Assembly (NCBI RefSeq): GCF_037975245.1
Contig: NC_092577.1
Location: 258,501 to 322,500 of the forward strand
DNA length: 64,000 nucleotides
From: Apostichopus japonicus
Taxonomy: Eukaryota > Echinodermata > Holothuroidea > Aspidochirotida > Stichopodidae
Direction of reading: 5' to 3'
Shown piece after piece: positions 49,945 to 63,000 of the stretch. The notes below the pieces were generated by a model, which saw only the letters and a program-made list of their open reading frames with translations, searched no databases and was not told where the DNA came from. How positions within the stretch are numbered: the stretch's first letter is position 1; the number at the start of each line of letters is the position of its first letter. The position numbers and the translations under genes are program-made.

Positions 49945-52052
49945 ACCAGTGTTGTGCACAGGATATCAGAGATGTCCAGAGGTTAGGGGTGATGGACCAG
50001 CGTTGTGCACAGGATATCGAGATGTCCAGAGGTTTGGGGTGACGGACCAGTGTTGTGCACAGGATATCAGAGATGTCCAGAGGTTTGGGGTGACGGACCA
50101 GTGTTGTGCACAGGATATCAGAGATGTCCAGAGGTTAGGGGGGACGGACCAGTGTTGTGCACAGGATATCAGAGATGTCCAGAGGTTAGGGGTGACGGAT
50201 CAGCGTTATGCACAGGATATCAGAGATGTCCAGAGGTTTGGGGTGACGGACCAGTGTTGTGCACAGGATATCAGAGATGTCCAGAGGTTTGGGGTGACGG
50301 ACCAGTGTTGTGCACAGGATAACTATCAGAGATGTCCAGAGGTTTGGGGTGACGGACCAGCGTTGTGCACAGGATATCAGAGATGTCCAGAGGTTAGGGG
50401 TGACGGACCAGTGTTGTGCACAGGATAACTATCAGAGATGTCCAGAGGTTAGGGGTGACGGACCAGCGTTGTGCACAGGTTATCAAAGATGTCCAGAGGT
50501 TTGGGGTGACGGACCAGTGTTGTGCACAGGATATCAGAGATGTCCAGAGGTTTGGGGTGACGGACCAGTGTTGTGCACAGGTTATCAAAGATGTCCAGAG
50601 GTTTGGGGTGACGGACCAGTGTTGTGCACAGGATATCAGAGATGTCCAGAGGTTTGGGGGGACGGACCAGCGTTATGCACAGGATATCAGAGATGTCCAG
50701 AGGTTTGGGGTGACGGACCAGCGTTCTGCACAGGATATCAGAGATGTCCAGAGGTTTGGGGTGACGGACCAGCGTTGTGCACAGGATATCAGAGATGTCC
50801 AGAGGTTTGGGGTGACGGATCAGTGTTGTGCACAGGTTATCAGAGATGTCCAGAGGTTTGGGGTGACGAACCAGTGTTGTGCACAGGATAACTATCAGAG
50901 ATGTCCAGAGGTTTGGGGTGACGGACCAGCGTTGTGCACAGGTTATCAGAGATGTCCAGAGGTTTGGGGTGACGGACCAGTGTTGTGCACAGGATAACTA
51001 TCAGAGATGTCCAGAGGTTTGGGGTGACGGACCAGCGTTGTGCACAGGTTATCAAAGATGTCCAGAGGTTTTGGGTGACGGACCAGCGTTGTGCACAGGA
51101 TATCAGAGATGTCCAGAGGTTTGGGGTGACGGACCAGTGTTGTGCACAGGTTATCAGAGATGTCCAGAGGTTTGGGGTGACGGACCAGTGTTGTGCACAG
51201 GATATCAGAGATGTCCAGAGGTTTGGGGTGACGGACCAGTGTTGTGCACAGGATATCAGAGATGTCCAGAGGTTTGGGGTGACGGACCAGTGTTGTGCAC
51301 AGGATATCAGAGATGTCCAGAGGTTTGGGGTGACGGACCAGTGTTGTGCACAGGATATCAGAGATGTCCAGAGGTTTGGGGTGACGGACCAGTGTTGTGC
51401 ACAGGATATCAGAGATGTCCAGAGGTTTGGGGTGACGGACCAGTGTTGTGCACAGGATATCAGAGATGTCCAGAGGTTTGGGGTGACGGACCAGTGTTGT
51501 GCACAGGTTATCAGAGATGTCCAGAGGTTTGGGGTGACAGACCAGTGTTGTGCACAGGTTATCAGAGATGTCCAGAGGTTTGGGGTGACGGACCAGTGTT
51601 GTGCACAGGATATCAGAGATGTCCAGAGGTTTGGGGTGACGGACCAGTGTTGTGCACAGGTTATCAGAGATGTCCAGAGGTTTGGGGTGACGGACCAGTG
51701 TTGTGCACAGGTTATCAGAGATGTCCAGAGGTTTGGGGTGACGGACCAGTGTTGTGCACAGGATATCAGAGATGTCCAGCGGTTTGGGGTGACGGACCAG
51801 TGTTGTGCACAGGTTATCAGAGATGTCCAGAGGTTTGGGGTAACGGACCAGTGTTGTGCACAGGTTATCAGACATGTCCAGAGGTTTGGGTGACGAACCA
51901 GTGTTGTGCACAGGATATCAGAGATGTCCAGAGGTTTGGGGTGACGGACCAGTGTTGTGCACAGGTTATCAGAGATGTCCAGAGGTTAGGGGTGACGAAC
52001 CAGTGTTATGCACAGGATATCAGAGATGTCCAGAGGTTTGGGGTTCCAGTGT
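49945..52052. repeat. 51-bp minisatellite, ~41 copies
   Basis: The unit GATATCAGAGATGTCCAGAG plus GTTTGGGGTGACGGACCAGT plus GTTGTGCACAG has a 51-bp period. Some junctions have an extra AACT (GATAACTATCAGAG), shifting frame. The period divides by three, so frames of 412 (+ strand), 321 (- strand) and 302 codons remain open on both strands at once, which argues against coding. Confidence 0.96.
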
Positions 52053-52620
52053 ATCGGTTCAACTTGTTGTATATCTACCATAAGTTACATGACAGTTTCC
52101 GTGTTATGACAGAATGACAGATTTTGTCTGTTATTGTGTCAGCCAGTTTCTATAATGATATTTCTTCTCCTATAGCAACAGACCTGAAACAAAACTTTCA
52201 GACTAATGTTTGAAGCCATTAAATTAAGTTCACAAACTTGCAGTGTTTCCATAGCTTGAAACAAACACAAATATAAATAGTGAAAGTTGATTGTTGCATC
52301 ACAAATTGTTTTTATTTAAATTATTTAGTGCAATTTTATTCATTCGATATTTCTAAGTAAAAATATGTATAATATCAATAAAATCGATAGCTGGAAATCC
52401 ATGTACATATGTAGTAGTGCTATTTAATGTGACTTAAATTCAAGGTGATGGGGAGGTCCACTTCATATTTTAATTTTTCTTTCATTTGAATTTTATTGTT
52501 GCTTTCAATCTATGTTTAAATCATTGTAAATAATAACTTCAGATTCTTCTTCATCTTTTGAAAATATTTCGTTTTAATATGAGTGTTGCTAGGGAAGGGT
52601 TGATAGGAAGGGAATGTTGC
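52053..52620. other. AT-rich intergenic stretch, no gene seen
   Basis: Contains an AATAAA at about 52377 but no recognisable exon. Confidence 0.45.
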
Positions 52621-53430
52621 TGAGTAGAACTACGGTGTGCTGGAGTGCAATTCTATATTTAAACCATGATCAGAACTGTGGTGTGCACGAGTGCAATTCT
52701 ATATTTGAACCATGAGTAGAACTATGTTGTGCATGAGTGCAATTCTATATTTGAACCATGAGTAGAACTGTGGTGTGCACGAGTGGAATTCTATATTTAA
52801 ACCATGAGCAGAACTGTGGTGTGCAGGAGTGGAATTCTATATTTAAACCATGAGCAGAACTGTGGTGTGCACAAGTGAAATTCTATATTTAAATCATGAG
52901 TAGAACTGTGGTGTGCGCGAGTGGAATTCTATATTTAAACCATGAGTAGAACTGTGGTGTGCACGATTGGACTTCTATATTTAAACCATGAGTAGAACTG
53001 TGGTGTGCACGAGTAGAGTGCATGAGTAGAGTGCATGAGTAGAACTATGTTGTTCATGAGTGCAATTCTATATTTGAACCATGAGTAGAACTGTGGTGTG
53101 CACGATTGGACTTCTATCTTTAAACCATGAGTAGAACTGTGGTGTGCAGGAGTGGAATTCTATATTTAAACCATGATCAGAACTTTTCTTGTGCACGAGT
53201 GGAATTCTATATTTGAACCATGAGCAGAACTGTGGTGTGCACGAGTGGAATTCTATATTTAAACCATGAGTAGAACTATGGTGTGCACGAGTGGAATTGT
53301 ATATTTAAACCATGAGTAGAACTGTGGTGTGCACGAGTGGAATTCTATATTTGAACCATGAGCAGAACTGTGGTGTGCAGGAGTGGAGTTCTATATTTGA
53401 ACCATGAGTAGAACTGTGGTGTGAGAGCAC
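52621..53430. repeat. 46-bp minisatellite, ~17 copies
   Basis: The unit GAGTGGAATTCTATATTTAA plus ACCATGAGTAGAACTGTGGT plus GTGCAC has a 46-bp period, with variants and one local GAGTAGAGTGCAT expansion near 53010. Confidence 0.93.
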
Positions 53431-53984
53431 CATCAGAATAATGCTGAATAACTTCTGTGTAATAAAAGTATTTTTGAATGTACAAAAGATTCGTGATTGT
53501 AATGAAGACGGAGCTGATCTAAATATTAAAACAATATTCACTGATGTTTTGCAAAGCATGACTGCCTAATGATGTATGGCTGACATAATGGTCAATACTT
53601 CTTATCAAGATTTTAGTGTATCATTCTTATTATTGTGAAAGGTATTTTGTTATTTGCCTAACTAATGGCTTTAAGCCAGATCTGTAACAGAATCACTCAG
53701 AATCATTTTAATGTCCACACTGTATCATTGTCTTGTAATTTGTGTATAATTAATTATTACCATGGCAACTTGGAGAGAATAAAAAATAAAAATTGTCCTT
53801 GGTTAGTATTTGTTTCAGTGTTTTGAGAATACAATATGACACCGCACAAGAATGGAGCTTTGCCAAATTGTCCACATTATTGGCATAGGTGTAAATACTG
53901 GAGAATATTAAGTTATTGATTAATACAATTTAAGAGAATTACTATAAACTTATGAAAAAGACAAATTGACATTTACGTAAAGTG
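53431..53984. other. AT-rich intergenic stretch, no gene seen
   Basis: No recognisable features beyond AATAAA strings at about 53780. Confidence 0.45.
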
Positions 53985-55520
53985 GCCTCAGAAGGAGAGA
54001 ATTATAAAATAGACAATTGTAGAGCAGAAAGGAGAGAATTATAAAAAAGACAATTGCAGAGCAGAAGGAGAGAATTATAAATATGACGATTGCAGAGCAG
54101 AAAGGGGAGAATTATATTATAGACAATTGTAGAGCAGAAAGGAGAGAATTATAAATAAGACAATTGCAGAGCAGAAAGGAGAGAATTATATAATAGACAA
54201 TTGTAGAGCAGAAAGGAGAGAATTATAAAATAGACAATTGCAGAGCAGAAAGGAGAGAATTATAAATATGACGATTGCAGAGCAGAAAGGAGAGAATTAT
54301 ATAATAGACAATTGCAGAGCAGAAAGTAGAGAATTATAATAAGACTAGCAGAGCAGAAAGGAGAGAATTATATAATAGACAATTGTAGAGCAGAATGAAG
54401 GGAATTATAAAATAGACAATTGCAGAGCAGAAAGGAGAGAATTATAAATATGACGATTGCAGAGCAGAAAGGAGAGAATTATATAATAGACAATTTTAGA
54501 GCAGAAAGGAGAGAATTATTTAATAGACAATTGTAGAGCAGAAAGGAAAGAGTGATATAATAGACAATTGTAGAGCAGAAAGGAGAGAATTATAAAATAG
54601 ACAATTGTAGAGCAGAAAGGAGAGAATTATAAAATTGACAATTTTAGAGCAGAAAGGAGAGAATTATAAAATTGACAATTTTAGAGCAGAAAGGAGAGAA
54701 TTATATAATAGACAATTGTAGAGCAGAAAGGAGAGAATTATAAAATAGACAATTGCAGAGCAGAAAGGAGAGAATTATAAATAACACAATTGCAGAGCAG
54801 AAAGGAGAGAATTATATAATAGACAATTGTAGAGCAGAAAGGAGAGAATTATAAAATAGACAATTGCAGAGCAGAAAGGAGAGAATTATAAATATGACGA
54901 TTGCAGAGCAGAAATGAGAGAATTATATAATAGACAATTGTAGAGCAGAAAGGAAAGAATGATATAATAGACAATTGTAGAGCAGAAAGGAGAGAATTAT
55001 AAAATAGACAATTGTAGAGCAGAAAGGAGAGAATTATTAAATAGACAATTGCAGAGCAGAAAGGAGAGAATTATAAAATTGACAATTTTAGAGCAAAAAG
55101 GAGAGAATTATATAATAGACAATTGTAGAGCAGAAAGGAGAGAATTATAATATAGACAATTGTAGAGCAGAAAGGAGAGAATTATAAATAAGACAAATGC
55201 AGAGCAGAAAGGAGAGAATTATATAATAGACAATTGTAGAGCAGAAAGGAAAGAATTATATAATAGACAATTGTAGAGCAGAAAGGAGAGAATTATTAAA
55301 TAGACAATTGTAGAGCAGAAAGGAGAGAATTATAAAATAGACAATTGCAGAACAGAAAGGAGAGAATTATAAAATTGACAATTTTAGAGCAGAAAGGAGA
55401 GAATTATATAATAGACAATTGTAGAGCAGAAAGGAAAGAATTATATAATAGACAATTGCAGAGCAGAAAGGGGAGAATTATAAATAAGACAATTGCTTAT
55501 TAAGTAGAGCAGAAAGGAGA
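53985..55520. repeat. 37-bp minisatellite, ~41 copies
   Basis: The unit GGAGAGAATTATAAAATAGA plus CAATTGCAGAGCAGAAA has a 37-bp period. Recurrent variants (ATATGACGATTG, TATAATAGACAATTGTAG, AAATTGACAATTTTAG) appear in repeated multi-unit orders. Confidence 0.94.
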
Positions 55521-55950
55521 TTCAAACAAATTAAGAATAAGAATTTCAAATCTATTTTCATAAATATTTTCTAATATGATAAAGAGGACTTCAAGATAAA
55601 ATGTTGAATTTTGAGTTATTACGAGAAATTACGAGAAATACTTCGATATTACCAGCGATCTACTGCCAATGTCGCAATAAACGATCAAGTTATTCCGAAA
55701 ATTGCGTACTTTCTCTATTGTCATACTTTTCATGCATTTATTAGTTGTTGGTTTCTCTTCGGGTAACACTATGGGGACTGGGGTTGAGAGTGGATCAGGG
55801 TATTTGGTTTTCGTGCCCAGGCTCTATCTTGACAGAAGAAATTCGTTTTCGCGTTTATCACGATGTTTATAATGTCTTCATTGGTATCAACAAGACAATT
55901 TTCTCATGCTAAAGTGAAATTCTCGATGTTTATGTCCCGGCTTTACACGA
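55521..55950. other. Intergenic spacer, no gene seen
   Basis: Unique AT-rich sequence between the 37-bp array and the ~330-bp repeat region. Confidence 0.45.
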
Positions 55951-58900
55951 CCAAAGACTGATGTAAATTCAAAAAGGCGCCATCCCTGTTCCGCATTAGT
56001 TTAAGAAGATATTAAAACGTCGTGATTTGGGCCGAAATTTGAAGAACAAAAAATCACAAGGCTATGGTCTCACAAAAGGATCAAATTTGTACGAAAAATC
56101 CATTTTCTCATATTCCAGTGTCGATGTTTATCAAAGATTCATTGGAATCAGGAGTATTCTCTCGTTTTAAAGTGAAACTGTACTCAATATTTTCTGTGCC
56201 GAATACATCACACATTAAATTATGTCATCAAGATGTTGAACTGTCCCTGTGTCTTTAAAGAATATGGCTCTAATATTACAAGATTATAGTTTGATATAAA
56301 TCCAGAAAAGCGCCATAAACTTTTCTCACCAGTTTGAGAAGATTTGGAAAGTCGTGGATTTGGTCCGGAATTTCACAAATTCATAAGGCTATAGCCTTAC
56401 AAAATGATCAAATTTACATGAACAATCAATTTTCTCATATTCCATTGTCGAAGCTAATAATGGGATAAATGGAATTTTATAAGACAATTTGTTCATGTTA
56501 AAAGCGAAAATATGCTCGATTTTTTCTGTGCCGAATACATTAAACATTAAATTATGACATCAAGATAACTGTGCCTTTAAAGAATATGGCTCTTATATTA
56601 CACGATTTTTATAGTTTGATGTAATCCCAAAATGGCACCATCACTTTCCTCATCATTTTGAGAAGATTTTACAAAGTGGTGATTTGGACCGAAATTTGAC
56701 AAAATCATAAGGCTATAGCCTTACAAAATGATCAAATTTATACGAAAAATCTATTTTTTCATATACCATTGTCGATGCCTATTATGGGTTAATTGAAATT
56801 GATGGGACTATTCGTTCATGTAAAAGCGAATTCAAATCGATTTTTTTCTGCTCGGAATATATTACACCTTAAATTATGGCATCAAGATGTTAAACTGTCC
56901 CTTTAAAGAACATGGCACTAGTAATGTTACACGATTATAGTGTGATGTAAACCCCAAAAGGCGCCATAAGTTTTCTCGTCAGTTTCAGGAGATTTTCAAA
57001 AGTCATGATTTGGACCCAAATTTCACAAAATCATGAGGCTATAAGCCTTACAAATGATTAAATTTGTACAAAATGCTCCGAATACATGCTCCGAATACAC
57101 TATACATCAATAATGACATGAAGATTTAATACTCATATTAAACTCTCTCTTCAAAGAATATGGCACTTATATTACACGATTATAGTTTGATGTAATCCCA
57201 AAATGGCGCCGTCACTTTTCCTCATCATTTTGAGAAGATTTTACAAAGTGGTGATTTGGACCGAAATTTGACAAAATCATAAGGCTTACAAATTGATAAA
57301 ATTCATACGAACAATCAATTTTCTCATATTACATTGACGATGCCTGTAATGGGATAATTGAAATTGATAAGACAATTTTTTCATGTAAAAAGCGAATTCA
57401 AATCGATTGTTTTCACATTAAATAATGACATCAAGATGTTAAACTGTCCCTGTGCCTTTAAAGAATATGGCTCCAATATTACACGATTATAGTTTGATAT
57501 AAATCCACTTTTCAAACCACTTTTTATTATATTCCGAATACACTATACATCAATTATGATCAAGATTTAATATTTATATTAAACTGTCCATTGAAAGAAT
57601 ATGGCACTAATTTTACACAATTATAGTTTGATGTAAATCCTAAAAGGAGCCATAACATTTCCTCATCAGTTTGAAGAGATTTGGCCGAAATTTGACAAAA
57701 TCATTAGGCTATAGCCTTAAAAAATGATCAAATTTATGCGAACAATCAATTTTTCTCATATTCCATTGTCGAAGCTAATTATGGGATAAATGATCAAATT
57801 TGTACGAAAAATCTATTTTTTTTTTATATTCCAGTGCCAGTTTTGTTTTTATACATTATTTAAAACCAACAAGACAATTTCTCGTGTTAAATTGAAATTT
57901 TACTTGATTTTATTATATTCCGAATACACTATACATCAATTATGATCAAGATCTAATATTTATATTAAACTGTCCATTGAAAGAATATGGCATTAATTTT
58001 ACACAATTATAGTTTGATGTAAATCCTAAAAGGCGCCATAACATTTCCTCATCAGTTTGAAGAGATTTTAAAAAGTCGTGAATTTGGGCGAAATTTGACA
58101 AAATCATTAGGATATAGCCTTACAAAATGATCAAATTTGTACGAAAAATTAATATAATCATTTTCCAGTGCCTATATTTTTTATATATAAATTCCAATCA
58201 ACAAGACAATTTTCTCGTGTAAAAAGCGAAATTCTACTTGATTTTATTATGCTCCGAATACACTATACATCAATAATGACATGAAGATTTAATACTCATA
58301 TTAAACTCTCTCTTCAAAGAATATGGCACTTATATTACACGATTATAGTTTGATGTAATCCCAAAATGGCGCCGTTACTTTTCCTCATCATTTTGAGAAG
58401 ATTTTACAAAGTGGTGATTTGGACCGAAATTTGACAAAATCATAAGGCTTACAAATTGATAAAATTCATACGAACAATCAATTTTCTCATATTCCATTGT
58501 CGAAGCTAATAATGGGATAAATGGAATTGATAAGACAATTTGTTCATGTTAAAAGCGAAAATATGCTCGATTATTTTCTGTTCCGAATAATCATTTGAGA
58601 AGATTTTACAAAGTGGTGATTTGGACCGAAATTTGACAAAATCATAAGGCTTACAAATTGATAAAATTTATACGCACAATCAATTTTCTCATATTCCATT
58701 GACGATGCCTTATAATGGGATAATTGAAATTAATAAGACAAATTTTTCATGTTAATAGCGCATTCAAATCGATTTTTTCTGCTCCGAATATATATATTAC
58801 ACCTTGAATTATCACATCAACATGTTGAACTGTCCCTTTAAAGAATATGGCACTAATATTACACAATTATAGTTTGATGTAAATCCTACATGGCACCATT

Positions 58901-59000
58901 ACTTTTCCTCATCAGTTTAAGAAAATCTTAAAATGTCGTGATTTTGACCCAAACTTCACAAAATCATAAGGCTATAATCCTTACAAAATGATCACAATTG
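55950..59000. repeat. Degenerate ~330-bp satellite-like tandem repeat, 8-9 copies
   Basis: A block containing AAGGCGCCAT, CCTCATCAGTTTGAGAAG, GATTTGGACCGAAATTTGAC, ATAAGGCTATAGCCTTAC, AATCAATTTTCTCATATTCC, AAGAATATGGC and GATTATAGTTTGATGTAA recurs in the same order. GCGCCAT-type markers are at about 55978, 56309, 56634, 56960, 57205, 57646, 58031, 58367 and 58891. Spacing is 245-525 bp with a mode near 330. Copies are far more diverged than those of the other arrays, so this is the oldest tandem family in the window. Confidence 0.85.
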
Positions 59001-59765
59001 TACGAAAAATTAATTTCATATATGTCGAGATATCTAATGGATTCATATTCCAGTGTCCAGTATTGATACTACGTATTTGAATTGCATGTGCAATACGGTA
59101 CTACGTATTTGCATTTCATGTGCAATACGATACTACGTGTTTGCGTTATACAAAGCGTTTTTCCTTCGCTTTGTAACAACAGTAGGCGCTATAGAACAGT
59201 ACATCGATGTTAAAGTTGAGCACAGCCAAGCTGAGACAGTTTCTCACTGCCACGCTACATTGTAAAGCGAATAGTAGAGACCGGATTAAATTACCATATT
59301 TACGGTCCTTCGCCTGGTCCTCGAATTGATCGACAAGGGTGGCAGGAGTGTGAGTCATACGGGGTGTCAATTTAATACTAAAACACTGAGCCACACTATC
59401 ATCTTCAAAATGGGATGAGATCCGGTGATGACTAGAACGTTATGTTCCTGTTACATTATTACTATTTGGTGAATCGTCCATCGATAGTTTGCTTGACCGA
59501 TATGTAGATAACATACACGGAGGCGCCAGTCATTCATTGCCCGAGCAGTTAGAACTGGAGTTCTATGACTGGTAATATTCTGAACTGGTCGATTGGTCAT
59601 GTAAGTTTACTCAGTTTTGCCGTAACAAAACTAAGGGAACAGCCTGTGAATTAAATATTAACAGCGGACCAAAGACCTAGAATTTTGCTGAGTGCCGGCT
59701 GTTATTTGCCAAATGAAAACACGCCTCTCTATTCTCCATTTCGTCAACCAGGACCCTTTCAAGTT
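59001..59765. other. Region downstream of the PiT-like gene, no gene assigned
   Basis: A short repeat (TACTACGTATTTGCATT type) is at about 59067-59140. Open frames on both strands at 59053-59394 show no recognised domain. The segment must include the 3' UTR of the - strand gene. Confidence 0.4.
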
Positions 59766-60012
59766 TCATAATAAAGGCTCGAATAACACGAGAAGGGCCG
59801 TTATTCCAGCGGCTAGTACACCCGAAACTGGCAGCGTAACAATCCACGCCAGAAGAGTATCACGCATTATTCTGTAGTCAACAGCTGAAATATTATCAAA
59901 CAAACCCACAGCAGCTATAGCACCAACCTTACATTGTGTGGAACTAATTGGCAAGCCTAGATTAGACCCCAACAATATGATGGTGGTAGCACCAAGCTCC
60001 ATCGGGAAAGCA
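59766..60012 (-). CDS. PiT-like gene, last exon
   Basis: The acceptor (- strand TATATTTCGCCAG) ends just before 60012. The exon completes a Ser codon and encodes AFPMELGATTI, SNLGLPISSTQCKVGAIA, LAWIVTLPVSGVLAAGI and the end FEPLL, stop at 59766-59768. It matches the PiT C-terminal repeat; the Glu of the IEL motif is kept. Confidence 0.87.
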
Positions 60013-63000
60013 CTGGCGAAATATAAGAAGAAAGATAACAACATGATTTTCCCTTCGTCTATAGTCTTCTTGAATGTAGGTATATTGAGAAACAAGCCAC
60101 CTCTGTTTGTTTTGCCGATACCGCCCCCAACCCCAATAACAAGTTACAATGATCTGCTATGCAGAACACCAAAGTTTTAATTATTGTAGTGACAGATTAA
60201 GCATGCAGATAACATATATCAGCTGCTTACCTTGATGGCACAATGGGAGTAAGGCGTTCTCCCATGGTCTTGGTAACTTCTCTGCCACCCACCACATATC
60301 CAAACGACACACCAATGCTTCCGAAGAGAAACATCCAAAAGGGGACCTCTATATTAGCTTGACCATCCGCTTCTTGATACACGTTCCAGATGGTGATGAG
60401 GGGTTCTACGGAGATACTGAAGAAGAAGAAGAAGAAGAAGAAGACTACCATTGATTGGTGTCTGTTACAGTATCTATATAAGGGAATTGAGGCATTGATT
60501 GGTGTATGTTATAGTCTCTGTATACGGAAATTGAGGAATTGATTGGATTCGGTTACAGTTTCAATATAAGGAAATTGAGGTGAACAATGAATAAAGTTTT
60601 TTTTTATCGTGCCCAGGCTTGCCTTTCTTTTCACCATGAGGACCATGATTGGCATTCGCAGGTCTTCTAAGAGCGTATAATCTCTCTGTTGTTGTATTAC
60701 TAGTTTTGGTTAAGACCTATCACGAATCCGACGGCATACACACAATGCTACTATTAATCTAAGCCTGACTTTCACTAAGTAACCAACAAACTGACGATTG
60801 CTTGTTATTCTTGATTGACACAATTCTGCTCTATTCCTTAAGTTCCAATGTGTCAGCGTTCGTACGAAACAATTTATAAGCTATTAGACCGACAGACGAA
60901 TAGATTCGTTATGAAATTCACTGGTTTTATAATGAAATTAAATTGTAGTAAATAGGAACAGTTTTACCTTACTATGATACTGCCGTATGCAAATGAAGAT
61001 AAAACAACAACCATAATTAGTAAAGGTTTAAAAACTCCCTCTACATCTTCATCGTCAGCCTCGTTTACTTCTTCCTTTTGAAATCCTCTGTCCTTAGATT
61101 TTGTGCTTTCGTCAGATTCTACGGAAGAAAAATAACGATAATTTGAGTATTTTGTTTGTTTCTGTGGACACCGTTACAATATATCAATCAATTGTAATGA
61201 AGTCTCTATATACATCTACCGTGGTTAATTTTTTTTTTGGCCCCCAGTAGTTAAACCTACAGAGTATGAAATTTAATCAAAGTAAAACACATTTCGAAAG
61301 TGTTTCACCTAATGAAGATAAATTAGCAACTTATTAATGATTTCAGATGACTAAAGCAAATTGGTTGTCTAAGCAACATTTTCGTTTTAGTATGAAAACA
61401 TGCAAGCATTAAAACTATTTTCATATTTTTGATCTCCTTGGTATCTCTAACGCGTGAAATCTTTTCTGATGCAGTTAATAAACTGAATTTTGAATTTATT
61501 ATCTGATAATAATCACAAATTTATTATGAACAAATAGTAATATCGTTTATTGTCTGCCTCAATACATATAAACACATGTATGCTGCAGGATTAGTGTAAG
61601 AATAAATAAAGGCCATCACACACAATATTAGTTGTTGTATGTTGTAAAGCAGTGACAGGTTCTTTTAGCACTCTTTGGGTGATTCCACCGCTTTCTTTAA
61701 CAACTTAAACTAACCAACTGTAACCATTCAAAACTTGGTATCCATAAAAATAAGGAGAATGTACTGACTTAACGAGCCTGATGAACTGTTTTTTTTTTAA
61801 TTTCCTTACTGGGAGCGTCGTTTAATTGAACGAGAGAGGCCATCTCCGCAGCGTTGTTTTTGCTTCCTGGATAACTCCTCGGTATAATAACAAGTCTTAC
61901 AAACAAAGCGATCACCATGGCAATAAACAGACTACAAACTAACGCCGAATACCAAGAAATGCCTACTAGGTCAAACCCTGAAAAGAAAGAAAGAGAAGAT
62001 GCTAGAAATTAAGATGTGGTTGATAAAGACAAGTAGTATCCCTGACCTTCTCCCGAAAGATGTATTAAAATATGAAAATAATACTCCTGCTAATGTCACA
62101 ATGTTAATGTTACACAATAAGGAGAGGACAAGATTAATAAGCGATGATATGTTTTTGAGAGCGAAACGGTTATTAAAAGCTCTATCACAGCAGGCGATGG
62201 TGGCCTACCTCCCCAGCCCCCCCCCCCCCCCATCGCTATTTGTTTAGTTTCCAAAGAGACTGAGCCACCACTTACATGCTTTGTTAAGTACGGAGGCCAT
62301 CAAGAGATTGAAGAAAATCGCCAAAAAGTACCAAGCTGGCAAACTCATTACCATTGCCTTGTATGGACTGTTCTAAGGAAGTAAAACCACAGTCAATGAA
62401 ATAGTCTCTCATGGTATTATTAAATTATTAGAAAGTAACCTCTCATAATATTCATAAATGGAAAATATCACCAGGGAGCTCCCTGGTCTTACAACGGCAG
62501 TCATATTGAGCATAAAACAATTAATGTTATACAAGATAAGTTAATACAATGATAGTAAGACAAGGAGAATAACTGGACTGCTGGCTTTACGTTATTATTG
62601 TTTGTTACTTTATGCGTATTAACCGAACTGTACTTACCTTCACATAAATAAATTTAGCTAACAGTACACTATAGGCCTACCGTTCTAAAAGACATCGCAT
62701 TAACTTACCCTTCTGAGCACTGTGTATAGAATTACATTGTAAAATACAATGGCCAGGATCCCGGATAGGAATGGCGATGCAGCCCAAGCTAACGCTGAAA
62801 TCAGAACCACATATTTGGTTGAAATTACTCACTGAACAGTAAAAATAACCGATGAATTCCTACTCACTACTCCCAAATATGTTGAGAAATCTGTTTAAAA
62901 AGCTGTTTTATCTTTCCGGGTCAAAATTCATATACCAATACCTTTCTGGGACATATCGTGGTTTTACTCCCCTCTTCCCAACTCCCTGCCCCCTCCCCCT

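Noticed and set aside
50879-52117. 412-codon + strand open frame
   Set aside because: It lies wholly in the 51-bp array, the period is divisible by three, and the opposite strand is also open for over 300 codons. No start context, domain or splice structure supports a gene.
59053-59394. Short frames on both strands downstream of the PiT-like gene
   Set aside because: No recognisable domain, splice-linked partner or homologous motif; composition fits 3' UTR or intergenic DNA.
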